A DNA stretch of 64,000 bases from Arbacia lixula (GCA_963669155.1 OZ022590.1:1173415-1237414); one strand, 5' to 3'. Positions 24,288-37,975 are shown, counted from the first letter of the stretch. Translations and numbers: made by a program. The notes: a model not told the origin generated them from the letters alone.

Positions 24288-25794
24288 AGCAGTGTCCGCA
24301 ACATTACCTCGTGTTTGGATTGCCCAACGAGGAATTTTTACCCTGTGTTTCTTTTCTGGAGGGTCTGTCTGTTAAAATGGGGTATAATATTAGCTTGGCT
24401 TTCAATCCATTGTTGAACGAGACCCATGAGGCCGTTTCTGCCGAATGTTACGAATGACATGAGTTGGTAAAAGCGGATGATAAAGAATCTGGATCAATGC
24501 GGCGTACATGTAGTCTCTATTGTCTGCTCATAACTGAAGGACAATTCGCCAGAAACGAATCAACAAAGGACAATTCCTAAGAAGTGAATCAACGCTCTGA
24601 ATGAGACTTATACGTACATGTATGTGAAGATAGTAGTGCAAGCATTGATGCATTTGTATGAATAATTAATTTGGTATCTTTTGTGTCTTGTCTTGTTCTG
24701 TCTCATCTTCAGTCTCATCTTAAGTTCTGTTCTGAGGAAACAAAATGTATTGCAAACATACTCTCAAGAATTTAATTACACCTCTTATACTTAATCTTGA
24801 GTATGTTTAAAGGTTTTTAAAAATAACTAAGCAAAGATGGTTAAAAACCTTTTTTTCAAAATTGTTGCCCTGCATATGCTATGATAAATTGTCCATTGTT
24901 AAGATGAAGGATATATTCACACTATATTTGTAAAATTCCAAATTACCTTAATAACAGCAAATACAATTTACTACAAATACAGCAGTTGTAAATAAAATTT
25001 TAAAATAGCTCCTCAATATACCATTTTACATATGTTTACATGTTTCTTTAATCCATACATTAGTAATTGTAAGCCCCAAACTCCAAATTCATTCTATTCT
25101 GCTGGAACATTGAGTGTGAACACACCTGTACAGTCCTTGCTGATTACCCATCCATCAATACACATCATCAATTATGCATTCACACTCCACTGCGCCTGTG
25201 TGATCATAAGGTTAAACAATCAATAAGACAGCCATTGTTGCTGAAGTGGAGACAGTGTCATGGCATGCCAGGATGCATCTGCATGAAGGCATGGGTAGAA
25301 GACGGTATGGATCGAAGATGAGTGACCCATACACATACTCTTAAAGATCTATAAGGAGATGGCTCAACAAATGGAGGCAAGTGCACATTTCAGTCAAAAA
25401 TAGCATTCTGTGGGGGATTATGTAAGCTTGGTATGAATTGCAGGTGAAGAATGCAATACATTAGCAACTGACATACACAGATAATTCAACTAGATACTGG
25501 TTTCTTTATGACAGCTAGTACACATTACCAGTGAAACATATGCAAGGGCCCCTTTTGAAACTTTATTCTACTTATGGGGTAAATGAACACCATGATTAAT
25601 TATCTTTGCTTCACGACACCAGGCAAAGAAAAAGATGATAATAGTGGCCCACGTGAAGTTCATTTTGTTCCCAAGCTCATTGCTATTCAGAAGTGCCTTT
25701 TATGTTTTCGTCCAGTCCATGGACTGAATATTAATTCTAACCTATTATGGGAAAATAGTTCAGTCATGACCCTGCAATTAAGATTATAAAAAGA

Positions 25795-26300
25795 TTATCT
25801 TTTCAGTGAGTGAGTGCAGTGTCACTTGAGCCCTTATGTCATGGCCATGGGATTAAACAATGTGTGCCCTTCTGTTATGACCCTGCAAAACAGCTCCCTA
25901 TCAAAGTGGCCTTTTCAGCAAGTGAATACAATGTGACTTGTTCCCTTCTGTAAGGGATCTCTCGTAAAGCTTCTTATAAAGCGTTCCTTTTTAGCGAGTT
26001 AGTGCAGTGTCCTCATGTCATTCTACCATGGCTCTGTTTAAAGTTTCCCATTTATATATCCCTTTGCAGCAAGTGAGTACATTGTACATGGTCACTTGTG
26101 CCTTTCTGTCACAGTCATGCAAAATAATTACTTGTGCCATTCAGTAATAACGCTTCCTATCAAAGAAATACTAATTAATAATTCATTTGTAATGAACATA
26201 TCACACACGTCTCTATGCACTGTAAGAATTGAAATTGACAGAAAAGAAATGTTGAGCAAATGAATGCAGTGTGACTTATGCCCTTATGCCAGGGCCCTGT
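25795..26300. repeat. Degenerate tandem array with AAGTGAGTGCAGTGTCACTT motif
   Basis: Variants of GCAAGTGAGTGCAGTGTGACTTGTGCCCTTCTGTCA recur near 25806, 25918, 25993, 26068 and 26255, after TTTTCAG or TTTGCAG. Unit length varies from about 75 to 190 bases, so this is an old array. Confidence 0.6.
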
Positions 26301-26807
26301 GTTGAGGCATCCCCATGCCTGACAGACGGACCCTGACAGACAAAGCCTGACAGACAACAGCCCGAGGTCTTTAATTCTATTTCCCTGAGCACCAGCACTT
26401 GACTTCCCATGGCAGTTATTGATGACCTCCATCAGATTTGCCATCAAGGGTTTTCCTGAATGGAATGAATTTCCTTGTTGGGAAAACATGCAGTAAAAGG
26501 GTCATCTTCTGCTGTCAAAAGGAATGGACATTGCACTGTGCTTTGAGCCTGAGATGGAGTGGTGTGTACTTCCATTACACATATCTACTACATCTAGGTG
26601 TTTAAAACAAATGTTTATATGTTTGATATGCATGATAGACTTTCTATTCAAATCAAGGGTCATGTTTACACATTAAAATACTAGTAGTCAAATATGTTGT
26701 TCGCCAATTTTGTGATATGTCATTAATCAATATTTTGCAGATAGTCTTTGAATATAAAATTACAATGTCAATTTTGACAAGTCAAGACCATAAAAATTAT
26801 GGATGTG

Positions 26808-27170
26808 ATGATGAGGAGGATTGTGATAACGGTGATAGTGGTAGTGATGGTGTTAATGGTGATGGTGATGATGGTGATGATGTTGATGGTGGTGGTGATG
26901 ATGGTGATAATGGTGATGATAATGATGATGGTGATAATGGTGATGATGGTGATGATAATGATGATGGTGATAATGGTGATGATGGTGATAATGGTGATGA
27001 TAATGGTGATGATGGTGGTGATGGTAGTGATGGTGGTGATGGTGTTGATGGTGGTGGTGGTTATGGTGATGGTGATGATGATGGTGGCAGTGATAGTGAT
27101 GATGGTGATGATGGTGATGATGATGATGATGATTATGGTGAAGATGATATACATGATGAGGACGGTGGCC
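26808..27170. repeat. GATGGT trinucleotide-phased array
   Basis: Some 360 bases of GAT/GGT/AAT triplets. All reading frames stay open on both strands (Asp/Gly, Met/Val, Ile/Thr, His), which is a repeat artefact. Intronic. Confidence 0.93.
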
Positions 27171-27427
27171 ATGGCCATTATAAAGAATAATGCCATCATG
27201 CAACAGAGTTGCACAGGCATAAAAAGGGGGAAATAAATGTTAATACATGTATGTACATGATCAAATAGGGCTAAAGATGTATGGCAAAAAATGTTGATTG
27301 AGATACTGAATTAGTTTGCAATGTTTAACAAGGTAAGCTACATATAGAAGCATCGCGCACACATTATAGCCGTAAGGCTATACACACCGCTGATACAATG
27401 GTATACAGAGTATGCTTGCATTGCATT

Positions 27428-27662
27428 TACACTCCAGCTCAAAGGAATTGGCACAGGTAAAGGGAAAGGGAAGAAAGGGAAGGAGCCGCAGTTTTAAACC
27501 ATGGTATATTTTGTCCAGTTCAGCATGAAACATGATGCATTTTAGGCTAAAGCATCGTGTTTCATGCTGAACTGGGCAAAATATATCGTGGTTCAAAACT
27601 GCGGTTCTGTCCCTTTCTTCCCTATCCCCTTCCCTATGCCAATTTCTTTGAGCTGTAGTGTA
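27428..27662. mobile_element. Palindromic GGGAAAG-armed element, family G, copy 3
   Basis: Termini TACACTCCAGCTCAAAGG and CTTTGAGCTGTAGTGTA show that the inverted repeat reaches past the CAGCTC motif to a terminal TA; arms and centre match the other copies. Confidence 0.82.
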
Positions 27663-27889
27663 TGCACCAATCCTTGTACACATATTTTATTTGTTTTCAT
27701 TTCGTCATGATGTCTATCACATATAAGTAGTGCACAATCCTAAGATCCCCATGAAAGACCTCTACATGGTCCCTTTAACCTATTTCCAAATATAAATTGA
27801 ACTCGGGCGATTGATTTTCTAAGTGCAAGGGTCACTCTCCCTTGGGTGTTACATAGTGTATCAAGCCTATCATGAGGATACAGTACAGT

Positions 27890-28240
27890 ACTTATACGCC
27901 CATTAGCACTAAAGCACTTGTCTAAAAATCATCTAAATTTAAAGGAAGTATACTCCCTTTTCAGGATTTAAAAAAAATAAAAATACAACTTTTGTAGGTT
28001 GTTACATATGGGGAGATAAGTTCAAACTTCCTTCAAACTAAAGGTAGTGAAAAGTGCCTTTGTTGGCTACAGTACAGTACACTAACACACATACTAAAGC
28101 AGTTGTCTAAAGTATAATCCTTTTCAGGATATAAAAAATCAAAATAAGATATTGTATAAATGTGGTTACATAAAAGGAGATAATTAGAAGTTCAAACTTC
28201 CTTCAAAATATAGGAAGTGAAAAGTGGCTTTTGTTGGACT
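27890..28240. repeat. Tandem duplication, 185-base offset
   Basis: ACTAAAGCA(C/G)TTGTCTAAA, CTTTTCAGGAT, GGAGATAA, GTTCAAACTTCCTTCAAA and AGTGAAAAGTG occur in the same order in two successive units (27909 and 28094). Confidence 0.8.
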
Positions 28241-29791
28241 ATTTCTAGTGCTTTCCAAATTTGCTTTTTTGTTGGGTTATCTATTAAAAACAGAAGCTAC
28301 AAAACCTTGTAATGATGTATTATTCTGCAATTTTCAGGGATATCTCTGGTCAACTTTGAGATCCGATATGATTGTTGTTTTTATTTCAAACAGAAGCCAA
28401 GCCAAGAACTACAAACTAGAATATTGTCTAGCTATACATTTTTTAAATCCTACATCACTGCTCACTGTCTATATTTCACAAACTAGATCTTCATGTCATT
28501 CCTCTGGTTCATTGTGAGGTTTTACTGATTTACTAATGTGTATACTTCACAAACTAGAACTTAAAGTTCTTGTTCTCGTTCATGCCAAATTTTACAGATC
28601 TGACAATGTCTGCAAATGGGATATGGTGTCTTTAATACATCTCAGATGCCTTGTAATGCATCTTAGAATCCCTTCTGAGGTGGAACATAATATAAATGAT
28701 GCCATTTGTATGCAACCACATGGCCTGCTTGACTTGCGTTGCCACAGGATCGTAAATGGTTTAGGGGTATTTGTTTAAAGTCTCACTTCCGGGGGAACAT
28801 GTGTTATGCTGAATGTATTTAGACCTCATTTGCATTAACCATTCCTGTGCTGGATGAAATGGGTCTCTACAGGATTTGTGTGCATGGCTTGTAACAAAAT
28901 ACATACTTGGCAAATAATGAGTTAATAACCCTTTCAAACCAAAGACTTTCCTGAGGAATTTCCGCCAGGAATTTCCCTGTTTCCCTGGGGTGTATCATAT
29001 CTGAAATTCTTATTTGCATCAGGAAAAAAATTATCCACTGAAAGAGAACTTCACTAGTGAAATGATTAGTCCAAAGGGGCAGAGGGTAACTATCATGGTG
29101 AAAATGCATCAGAGGTCAATTATCATCAAAGAAATCAAAGAAGAATGGCTGGTTTTTGGAACTGTGTGGCCTGGATCTGACATTACATCCCTTCTTGCAC
29201 ATTCAAGACAGAGTGGCCCTTTCACATAGGTAATAAAACTTGGCAGGACTCAGCCGTATTCTCCAAATATAACAAGTATCTTTGTAAGATCTGAAAGTCC
29301 TCAACTTCACATACATTTTCAGGAAAACTGAAAAACTATCCCTGTTTACATTTGAAACATAGAGCCCATGTTCCACATTCATAATACCGTATTGCAATGT
29401 TTGCTCAGCAATGCGCTGGTTGGCTAAAAGCATCTGAGGAACGGTAGATCATGTATGAATATGAATTAAACCAAGTTCTCTGTGATCAGGTTGACATGTT
29501 TCCCAGTCAATCAAATTGTACTTCTACTTCTTCTACGTTGGCACTTGACAGGATCCATCAGTCAGGATATTACGTCAAGGAATGGGTGTCTGGGATGTGC
29601 TCCTGTGCAGAGCAGTCCAATTGGTGCTGATATGTACTAAGTGCAAGTAAAAAGGAGTACACATTATCACATCACACAACCAAGAGAAATAGGCCTTCTA
29701 CTTTCTTGGCACTACCAAATATAACACATCGAAGAACGGTGGAAGGAATTCCTTCCTTTAGGGTGTCAAGAGAAGGTTTATAGAATGGACT

Positions 29792-29962
29792 TACACTACA
29801 GCGGTATATTTTGTCCAGTTCAGCATGAAACACGACGCATTAGCCTAAAAAGCATCATGTTTCATGCTGAACTGAACAAAATATACCACGGTTTAAAATT
29901 GTGGCTCCTTCCCTTTCTTCCCTTTCCCTTTCCCCATGCCAATTCCTTTGAGCTGTAGTGTA
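29792..29962. mobile_element. Palindromic GGGAAAG-armed element, family G, copy 4, one arm deleted
   Basis: Starts TACACTACAG and jumps straight to CGGTATATTTTGTCCAG, missing about 60 bases of the left arm (the GGGAAAG part). The right arm is complete and ends GAGCTGTAGTGTA. This is an internal deletion inside one arm of a hairpin element. Confidence 0.78.
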
Positions 29963-30109
29963 CCTGCTCATAACCTCATGAGAACATACAGAAAAGCATG
30001 TAAACCCCCTCAGTACCAAACAATCTGGGTCCCATGTCAATTACAACACAGTCTATTGCCTACGGTACAGACAAGGTTAAACACTCACCGCACTTTCCGT
30101 CAATGACAA

Positions 30110-30350
30110 CTCCCCCCTGAAGCGACACAGCTAAATAAAGCTTGCCTTTTAAATCCAGAACAACGGGCAAACACCGTCAGAAAAGTTGGCCAAGGGTAGA
30201 GATTTGCACAGCTCCCTCGATGTCTTTGCTAGACCCTTGCTCCCCTGTCCGCTAGGGACAACAACTCACTCCTGAAGCGACACAGCTAAATAAAGCTTGC
30301 CTTCTAAATCCAGAAGAACCAGCAAACACCACCAGAAATGTTGGCCCGTG
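30110..30350. repeat. Tandem duplication, 155-base offset
   Basis: CTGAAGCGACACAGCTAAAT, AAAGCTTGCCTT and TAAATCCAGAA occur at 30117 and at 30272, followed by similar GCAAACACC and AGAAA-GTTGGCC segments. Confidence 0.8.
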
Positions 30351-30667
30351 CAGTAAGTAGGCCTACACATACACGCGGTACAGCTCTCCTGATAAATCTC
30401 AGCCAGCCCGTTGCTCAAAAGAAGAGAGCGCATACGAGAGAAAGTGACACACACACAAATAAGAGAATCTGTGGGGTTGAGAAGAGTGCACCAGCAGTGA
30501 AGGAGAAGTGAATAAAAGAACATACAAAGCAGAAAGGTAAGAAGAAAACAAGAAAGGAAAAAACACTCTTGCTAATCCGGGCAGATTTTTCTGTCAAAGC
30601 ATCCTGTTGGGAGATTCATCCCTGCATCAGTGAACAGGGCAATCATGCAAAGAGGGGTAAACCAAAT

Positions 30668-30671
<4 letters not shown>

Positions 30672-30698
<27 letters not shown>

Positions 30699-30699
30699 T
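30672..30699. repeat. Short CT microsatellite
   Basis: Fourteen CT units, intronic. Confidence 0.95.
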
Positions 30700-33171
30700 G
30701 TCAGACTGACGCTGTTGTAACATGGTATTCGTGATCGCACTGCAAAGTTTTTTGGGGGCAAGTGCAGCGTACATGGCTGGCAAACACGTATGGAGATAGA
30801 CAGAGCTGCGACACGCAGCACTCTACAGGCGTCACAAACCTATGTCAAGGAGTTACCAAGTCTGTGCAGCTTCATTAGAGACAAGTTTGGCTTAAGACAA
30901 AGTACAGGTATCCTAACATGAATAGAGTAACAAGTCAGGCTTTAGTATAATCTCATACATCTTCAGTCTTTTGATCAAGTTAAGAATTAAGTTTCAGCCC
31001 CCAAGAAAGTGTAATTATATCATGTACGATTGACTGTCAATTTTCCTGAAAATCATCATACCTTGCCCAGCTGAGAGATATATTTTGTGTATTCATTTTC
31101 AAATCATCTGTAATCTTGAACAACATGCCTTGAGCAAACATTTAGATCATAATCAAGTATGTTTAAACACATGGTAACTATAAGTTTTAGTTATTTTATG
31201 AAATTTATTTCATATTTTTGTTTCGGGGGATGGGGTGTGCTCCAAATTTTTCCTTAAGCTCCTTAAATGTCAAAGATTACCTGGTGTATCACTGGTGTAT
31301 CAAAAGCAAGATAGCACAGTGCTCTGGATATAGTTATGAAATAATCTGCGATGAACCTCTTAAATATAATCAAACTATCACAGTACTTCATCAGTTTATA
31401 TATCTGAAATAATCCTAAAGTTTGAATTTGATAGAGGATTTGAATAAGCTTTCAACGTCATAATCTTTTGGTCGGGAATCAAATTAAATAGGCATCAAGC
31501 TTGGACTCAACTAGATCATTGTTTGGGTCTACGATTCCCATTAGGAAGTTACTCCGTCACATCTCATTGATCCAGAACAGTTTGATTTTCTGTTTCTCTG
31601 CAAATCCAAAAAGTCCAAAAGAGTTTATGTTTGCATCACTCAATCTGCCACCTCCATCAATCTAGAACTACTGTTATGAGAGTATGAATAATTCAGCCTT
31701 TTCTACCACACTGAATTACCACTGAGGTTGTCAAGCAGGACTCGCAATGGTATCAATGAAAAAGATCATCTGATCGAGATTTCATTATTAAATGGAAATT
31801 ACTTTTAAATCTGTGGATAAAGCAAAATTAAGGGACATAACAAAATGGTGCATGATTGTCACACACAAATTAATTACGAAAAAAAAGTAAATCAATGCAC
31901 AAAAATAAATCTGAACTATACAAAATATAAAGGTGTGTTTGAAATACACAGCATAATTGTTTGTTATCGAGCTATCTGAACAAAATTTATGCTGATAGAT
32001 TCCTGTTTATGGCCTGTAAGACTAGAGGAGAGAGCTGTCCAGCTAAGCACAGTATGTAAATAAAGTAGAGTCATATTACATTCAAACCCCCAATATCCAA
32101 CACTAGTTTGGCATTTAATAAAGGTTGGCTTAGAATTATATATTGAATAAAAAAACATGTCATTCTTTTAGGAATTCAAAGTTGGTAAATCCTTATGGAA
32201 TATAAATGTTCATGATATTTCACTGCAGAGTAGGTGCAAATCAGCCGCTGTGTGTGCGAGCTATGATTTGAATAAAAGTATATTGAATTGAATTAAAACC
32301 TGATCATTTCCTTTAAGAGTTCAAGTACAAGTGCAGGTTCTGTGCCTGAAAGCAGGGAGTTCGCCTGGTGGCTTGCGGCACATTCCGATTCACACCGCCA
32401 AATCCATTCACCACTATCAGCCCCGATCTGCTCCAAATTTCAATGGTAACATTCCAATCATTGTTAAATCTTATTGTGTAAGTCTCTCAAAATGTGATAA
32501 AAGAATTTATGATGTTCTTAGGAGCTGGCCACCAGCCTCTCTCCTCCCTTTAAACCACAGGCACGTGCTGCTTTTCTCGAGTGGAATCCGGTTGCGCCTG
32601 TCCCCGATTCAACAAATTATTTTCATCGCCGTTTGCGTGCATGTCTGAATTAAGTAGCTGTCTCAATGGGGCGTTAGGCACGTGTCAGAATATGACGGGA
32701 AAGATGTGCGAGACATCTGCCCCGTTTGGTTTTGTGTCACCTTTCCCTCCCCCAACTGAACTCCTCAATACTGTACTGAGCCCAGATTAAAGGGGGTGTG
32801 AGCTTTCTGCCAGCATATTAATCGAAATGAATATCAATCGATGACATACCGTTATCACACTCTGATGCCATTACACTTTTGGAGTATTCAAAACAAATAT
32901 AAAATGAAATTTCAACACCTTTAATAAAGAGATTAATAGAGGTGTTAAGTTTTACCAGCAAAGCAAATATACTGTTGATTGAAATACTGCTTTGAATCTA
33001 AAGCTATGGTGCTTTACAGTTCAACTCCAAACATGTTGGCATGAGTACATGTCTGCTGAAGTCCTACAGAGCTACACTTTTTCTGGCACAGAAGTGAAAC
33101 AAACCTTCATATAAGGCACTGAATACTGTGGAACACATTTTAGTGAGTGTTAAAGGAATCATACATATTGA

Positions 33172-33724
33172 TTAAAGGGTCACTAAATTAGAAAAATAAG
33201 TTCCCACTGATCTATGTAAAATAATCCACTAAAAACGAATTTCACATTCGTTTGCCGCAATGAAGTCTCATTTTGACAAAAATATGAAAAAACGCACGCC
33301 TCCAGTGATGTCAGAGAAGTCAAAATGCCATAAATGCCAACGGCGTGAATAAAATATTTTATACATGCCGTTCAAACAATACGTTACCAATGGGAACACC
33401 AAAGCTTGTCCAAGTACTAACAACTAATAGATTCAAAGTGCATTCCATCCATTGAATCTGAATGACAAGATACAGTTGAATGCAATAACGCATTACTACG
33501 CAGTTAGGGGGAAAGTTGTGAATACATTATGTAAATGATCTATTTTTGACTTCCGTACTATCTATGGCATTTTTTACTTTTCTGACGTCACTGGAGGTGT
33601 GCGTTTTTTCAAATTTTTCGTCAAAATGAGATTTTTTGCTGCAAACAAATGTGAAATTTGTTTTTAGTGGATAATTGTACATAGATTAGTTGGAACTTAT
33701 TTTTCTAATTTAGTAACCCTTTAA
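33172..33724. mobile_element. TTAA-flanked palindromic element, family T2, copy 2
   Basis: Close copy of the element at 10232-10800: TTAAAGGGTCACTAAATTAG at the left and its complement at the right, with TTAA on both sides. Intronic in the LHFPL6-like gene. Confidence 0.85.
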
Positions 33725-34892
33725 AGTACCACTGTATATGGTCACTTCTTGCAGACTGATAAAGATAATACCTGTCAATTCAATTCAATTCATTTTTCAT
33801 CAAAGTAAAAACATCAAAATACAAAGTAAAACATTTGAGAAAAAGCAAAGATGACAGAGACCACCAAAGCTTGAGTAAGTAGGAGGCACAAGTAACCTGT
33901 CACCTTTATATCATGAACTTAATTGAACCTTTAGAGGGATAGTTTCCCTTATCTCAAAAAAATCAGAAAGCCAGATGAGATGCAAATCTGTGAATGTTTG
34001 AGGAAAACCAGTTAGTAACAAAACAATTTTCCATCACTGCAATGACCTATTTCTTTGTATTTTATTCCTTCTCATCTTAAAAACGATTCATCTATCGGGG
34101 CAAGATACATCAGCCCTTTAATGGCACAGTGGTATGATTTCCTCCATATTAAAGTCACTGCCCTACCAGAAGCATTAGTATGCTGCTCCACAACAACCCA
34201 GGCAGGTGACAGTATTAAGTCCTACACAAGAGACTCTACATAGATTTTTTCCAGATACCACCCCCCCCCCCCCCCCCCCCCGTCCACTTCACCGACATAA
34301 AGCTCTTTTCATCAAGACTCAAATGATAAAAAAAAAAAATGTGGATCAATGTTTCTAATCTACAAAATTAGCCCAATAAATCAAACTTGTGAATTCTTAG
34401 CTCATTTAAATGATATTGACAACTTAACAAAAGTATAATGCAGGATGAACAAATGTGGGGATATTTACCCCAATAAACATTATTTGTTACATGTCTTTTA
34501 GTAAAGGAATACTGGGTAAGGATGGGTAGAATGTGATAAAGACAAACAGAGTGCCATTTCCAAACAAAATTTGCTTTATAGCTATATTTTTAGAATCTAT
34601 CAAACACTTTCATGTAAATATGAGAGATGTCTGTGGGCCTGTAGGTCATGTGCGTTGTACAATGGTGAAGTTTATTGAGTGTACATAGTGTGCGGTGGTG
34701 GAGTCTGTTGATCATTTATCATGCAAATTGATAGAGCGGCCACCCGCTGTGGTGTAGGATTACACGAGGGTGGAGAGCACAGTTCAGCTCAGGTGCTAGC
34801 TCTCGCTTCTCTGGCAATTGAATGCGACAGAAAAGCGACAAAGTATAGGTCTGTTACTAGAACTGGTACACGGTTCTGGTTATTCTTTTTTA

Positions 34893-35110
34893 TGCCTCCG
34901 CAACGAAGATGACATTATGTTTGCTGGTTGTCCGTCCGTCCATCCGTCTGTTAGTCCAGATCTCGTTTAAGTGATAACTCACAAAATAATTGATGGAATT
35001 TCATAAAACTTGGTATAATGGTAATATATGGCACTGCAATTAACTGATTAGATTTTTGGTCTTGTAGGTCAAAGGTTAAAGGTCGCAGGTCAAGGTCAAG
35101 GTTAAGTTTG
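34893..35110 (+). repeat. GCCTCCGC-ended interspersed repeat fragment
   Basis: Begins ATGCCTCCGCAACGAAGATG, then GTCCGTCCGTCCATCCGTCT, TAAGTGATAACTCA, GGAATTTCATAAAACTTGGT and GGTCAAAGGTTAAAGGTCGC. From memory this layout recurs in marine invertebrate genomes; a second copy is not present here. Confidence 0.5.
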
Positions 35111-36077
35111 GATGCAAGAGGCTAATAATAAGACTCCTCTTCTCCCAGTTCCAGACAAGAAAAAGATCTTCCTCTCTTTACCACAAACCCCATTGTGGTA
35201 TTAGGATACAGTGTTGCAAGTGAAGGGAGAGGGCTACTTTAGAGTAGTTTGTAATATACTGTACATGTACCATGCTGCTAGCACATCACAGAGAAATGAA
35301 CACGGCAGTTGAGATTCCATCACAAATAGCACTGATGTGCAATATGATTAAATGGAACTTGTGTTAGGCATGGATGTTGTTGTATACTAATTAGTGAAAT
35401 AAATTCAATACCACTGATAGCATGAACTGCCATCAATTTCATTCTTCATTACTATTGGCTTTGCCTGACTAAATATAGATTTCTGAGAATCAGTACAGTT
35501 ACATTGTATATGTTGTGTTAAATCTACCTCTTTCGGATCAAAAACAAAACTACAATACACACTTCAGTACTGAACATAATATAGTACAACGACTGATATC
35601 TTTATTATTTGAAAACACACTCAAAACATAAGTTCATAATTTGGTGCTGCTAGCCTGCTACATCCTACACCCAAATAATAATTTCACACTGTTCTCTTCA
35701 AATTTTTTCCTGCATAAATAACAAAAAACATTATGTAAATTGGCTACAGCATATATGACTTATATCTGAAGCACATTGCACATTGCTTTTGTTGACAGCA
35801 CAATAATACACAATACATGTATATATATATATACACGGGAGGTGGAATTGTAAACATAAAAATACAATGTACATGTTAAAGTGCATAGTGTATCTTTCTA
35901 TGCATATTTATACAGTACATAGATGTGAACATACTGTATGACAATAGGCTGTAATGTGTAATGTGCAGTATATATGTACATGTTTGTGGGTAAAACAGCT
36001 GGAGAATGAACCAGAATGACTGTCATGCATCTTGGTTATATTGCTTCCTAAATGGGGAAGGGTCCTTGACCCAGAAT

Positions 36078-36207
36078 GAGAGGGGGAAGGGAGAGAGGGT
36101 GGGAGGGAGGGAGAGAGGGTGGGAGGGAGGGAAAGAAGGATAGAGGGAGAGAGAGAGAGAGATGGTGGAGGTACAGGGAACCGAAATAGGAAGAGAGAGC
36201 TGAGCTG

Positions 36208-36240
<33 letters not shown>

Positions 36241-36500
36241 TGGGGGCAGGGGTAGGGATATCAAAATGGAAAGAAAAGGAGAAGGGGGAGCTGGAGAGAG
36301 AGAGAGAGGAGGGGTAGGGATATTAAAATGGAAAGAAAAGGAGAAAGGGGAGCTGGAGAGAGAGAGAGAGAGATAGAAAGAGAAAGAGAGAGGGGGGTTG
36401 GTGGAGATGGAGAACGAGGGGGTGGGGAGGGAGAGAGAGAGAGAAAAAAGGGGAAGGAGATAGAAAAGAAGAGGGAGGGAGGACTTGAATGAGAGGGAAG
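36078..36500. repeat. GA-rich purine tract with a short duplicated block
   Basis: AG/GGA-rich strand asymmetry. The block GGTAGGGATATCAAAATGGA with the following GGAGAAGGGG occurs at about 36250 and again at about 36312. Open frames here are low complexity. Confidence 0.88.
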
Positions 36501-37439
36501 GAGAGGGTGTTGATAGAAAAGAGGAGAAAAGCAGAACTGGCAAAAATATGAAGTTGCTGAGAAATGCTAACACAGAGTGTACAGAGCAGAACAGAAAGGG
36601 ACGAGATAAAGAAGTGAGTTATATAAGTATGAAGAAAGGGAGAAATCCAAAACACAGAAAAGAGAAAGAGGAACCCTGTTCATATACGCCACCTATCCAC
36701 AAAATAAACTTGTGGCAATTTTTGTGATGCTTTACCAATATTATTACCAATAGTAATAGTGTTTGCTTTAGCTGGGGATGTGAGGGGCAGTCCACCAAAT
36801 AATGCAACCTTTCAGCTTTTTCCATGTATATATGTAGTGTTTTAAGATGCTTGCTGGAAACTTCCTTACCGAGGTGCATTGGTAATGTTAAGGTATATGA
36901 ACAGGGCTAGAGAGGAGAAACGGGAGTGAAAGAAGGAGAAAAATAGAGGGAGGAAGGATGTAATGGAAAAGAGAAAACATGATAGGAACAGAAAGAAACG
37001 GGGAGCGACCTAGCAAGCACTGTAAAAAAAAGGGAGCGAGAAATACAGCATACATTATGAAGCAGGTGACAAGTTATAGTACTATTGATTAATCAATAAG
37101 AGAGTGTGAAACAGCGAACCCTGATTCCTTCCCTTTCTCTGTAATCCTATTCCCTGTCGATGATAAAAAGGGGAATAAAGGCTGTGAAAGGATGACTGGA
37201 GATTTACAATTTAAAGGTAAAAAAAGCATTATAAGCGCAGAAACAAAATGGTAAAGCTTAAACGTGTGAGGCTAGCCTAAATACATGCATATACCAAATC
37301 CTTGTCCATGTAAAATTGACTAACAAATCTTTGTGCATGAACTGGTAATATTCTCAGCACATCAGGAATAAATAACTGGGTCACAAACAGGAAATCATGA
37401 ATATCAGAACAAGTTTTCACAATTGAACTATATTCAGAA

Positions 37440-37633
37440 AACAGTAGAGGAAGAATGGAGGGAAGGACAAACAAGAAGAAGGAGGGGAAGAAGAAGAGAA
37501 AGGGAAAAAAGAACAAGAAGAAAAACAAGGAGGAAAAAGTGAGGAAACAATGGAGAAAAACAATAATGAAAAGAAAGACAGAGTAGAAGATGGCAAAGAA
37601 GAGTAAAATAGCAAGGACAAATAGAGAGAGAGA

Positions 37634-37672
<39 letters not shown>
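37440..37672. repeat. GA-rich tract ending in a GA microsatellite
   Basis: GAAGAAGGAGG-type purines from 37440, then (GA)n at 37621-37670. Confidence 0.9.
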
Positions 37673-37975
37673 TGAAGTAGGCAAAATACAAGAACATAAT
37701 AACAAGTACTAGAAGAATATGAAGACGATGATGAACCTTGAGCGTTTCACCTGACGTAGCTCAACAGCTGCTGCCCATGTCCATGAACTGCTCATCCAAT
37801 TTCCACCTGACACATTCCCAATTAGCTTCATAAGGTCATGAAAATCTTACACAAACATACATGTACATCATATCCCAGTAACTTGACAATTTCATGTTGA
37901 AGGGACTGGCATACCATTTAGTGTGCGGGAGGTGCGGGGAATGAGCAAACACAATGTTCATGTACATTCACTAAA

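Noticed and set aside
26717..27236. Several 115-157-codon open frames (Asp/Gly, His, Ile/Thr, Met/Val)
   Set aside because: All are the GATGGT array seen in different frames.
30090..30200. Minus-strand donor-like CG/GTGAGTG after an open segment (LDLKGKLYLAVSLQ)
   Set aside because: An in-frame TGA lies shortly upstream, the phase (1) does not fit the downstream LHFPL6-like exon, and the sequence is a tandem duplication.
35908..36573. 221-codon minus-strand open frame rich in Ser, Pro and Leu
   Set aside because: It is the complement of the GA-rich purine tract; low complexity with no motif.
37277..37705. 142-codon minus-strand Ser/Leu/Phe frame resembling a membrane protein
   Set aside because: Produced by the GA microsatellite and GAAGAAGG tract; no conserved features.
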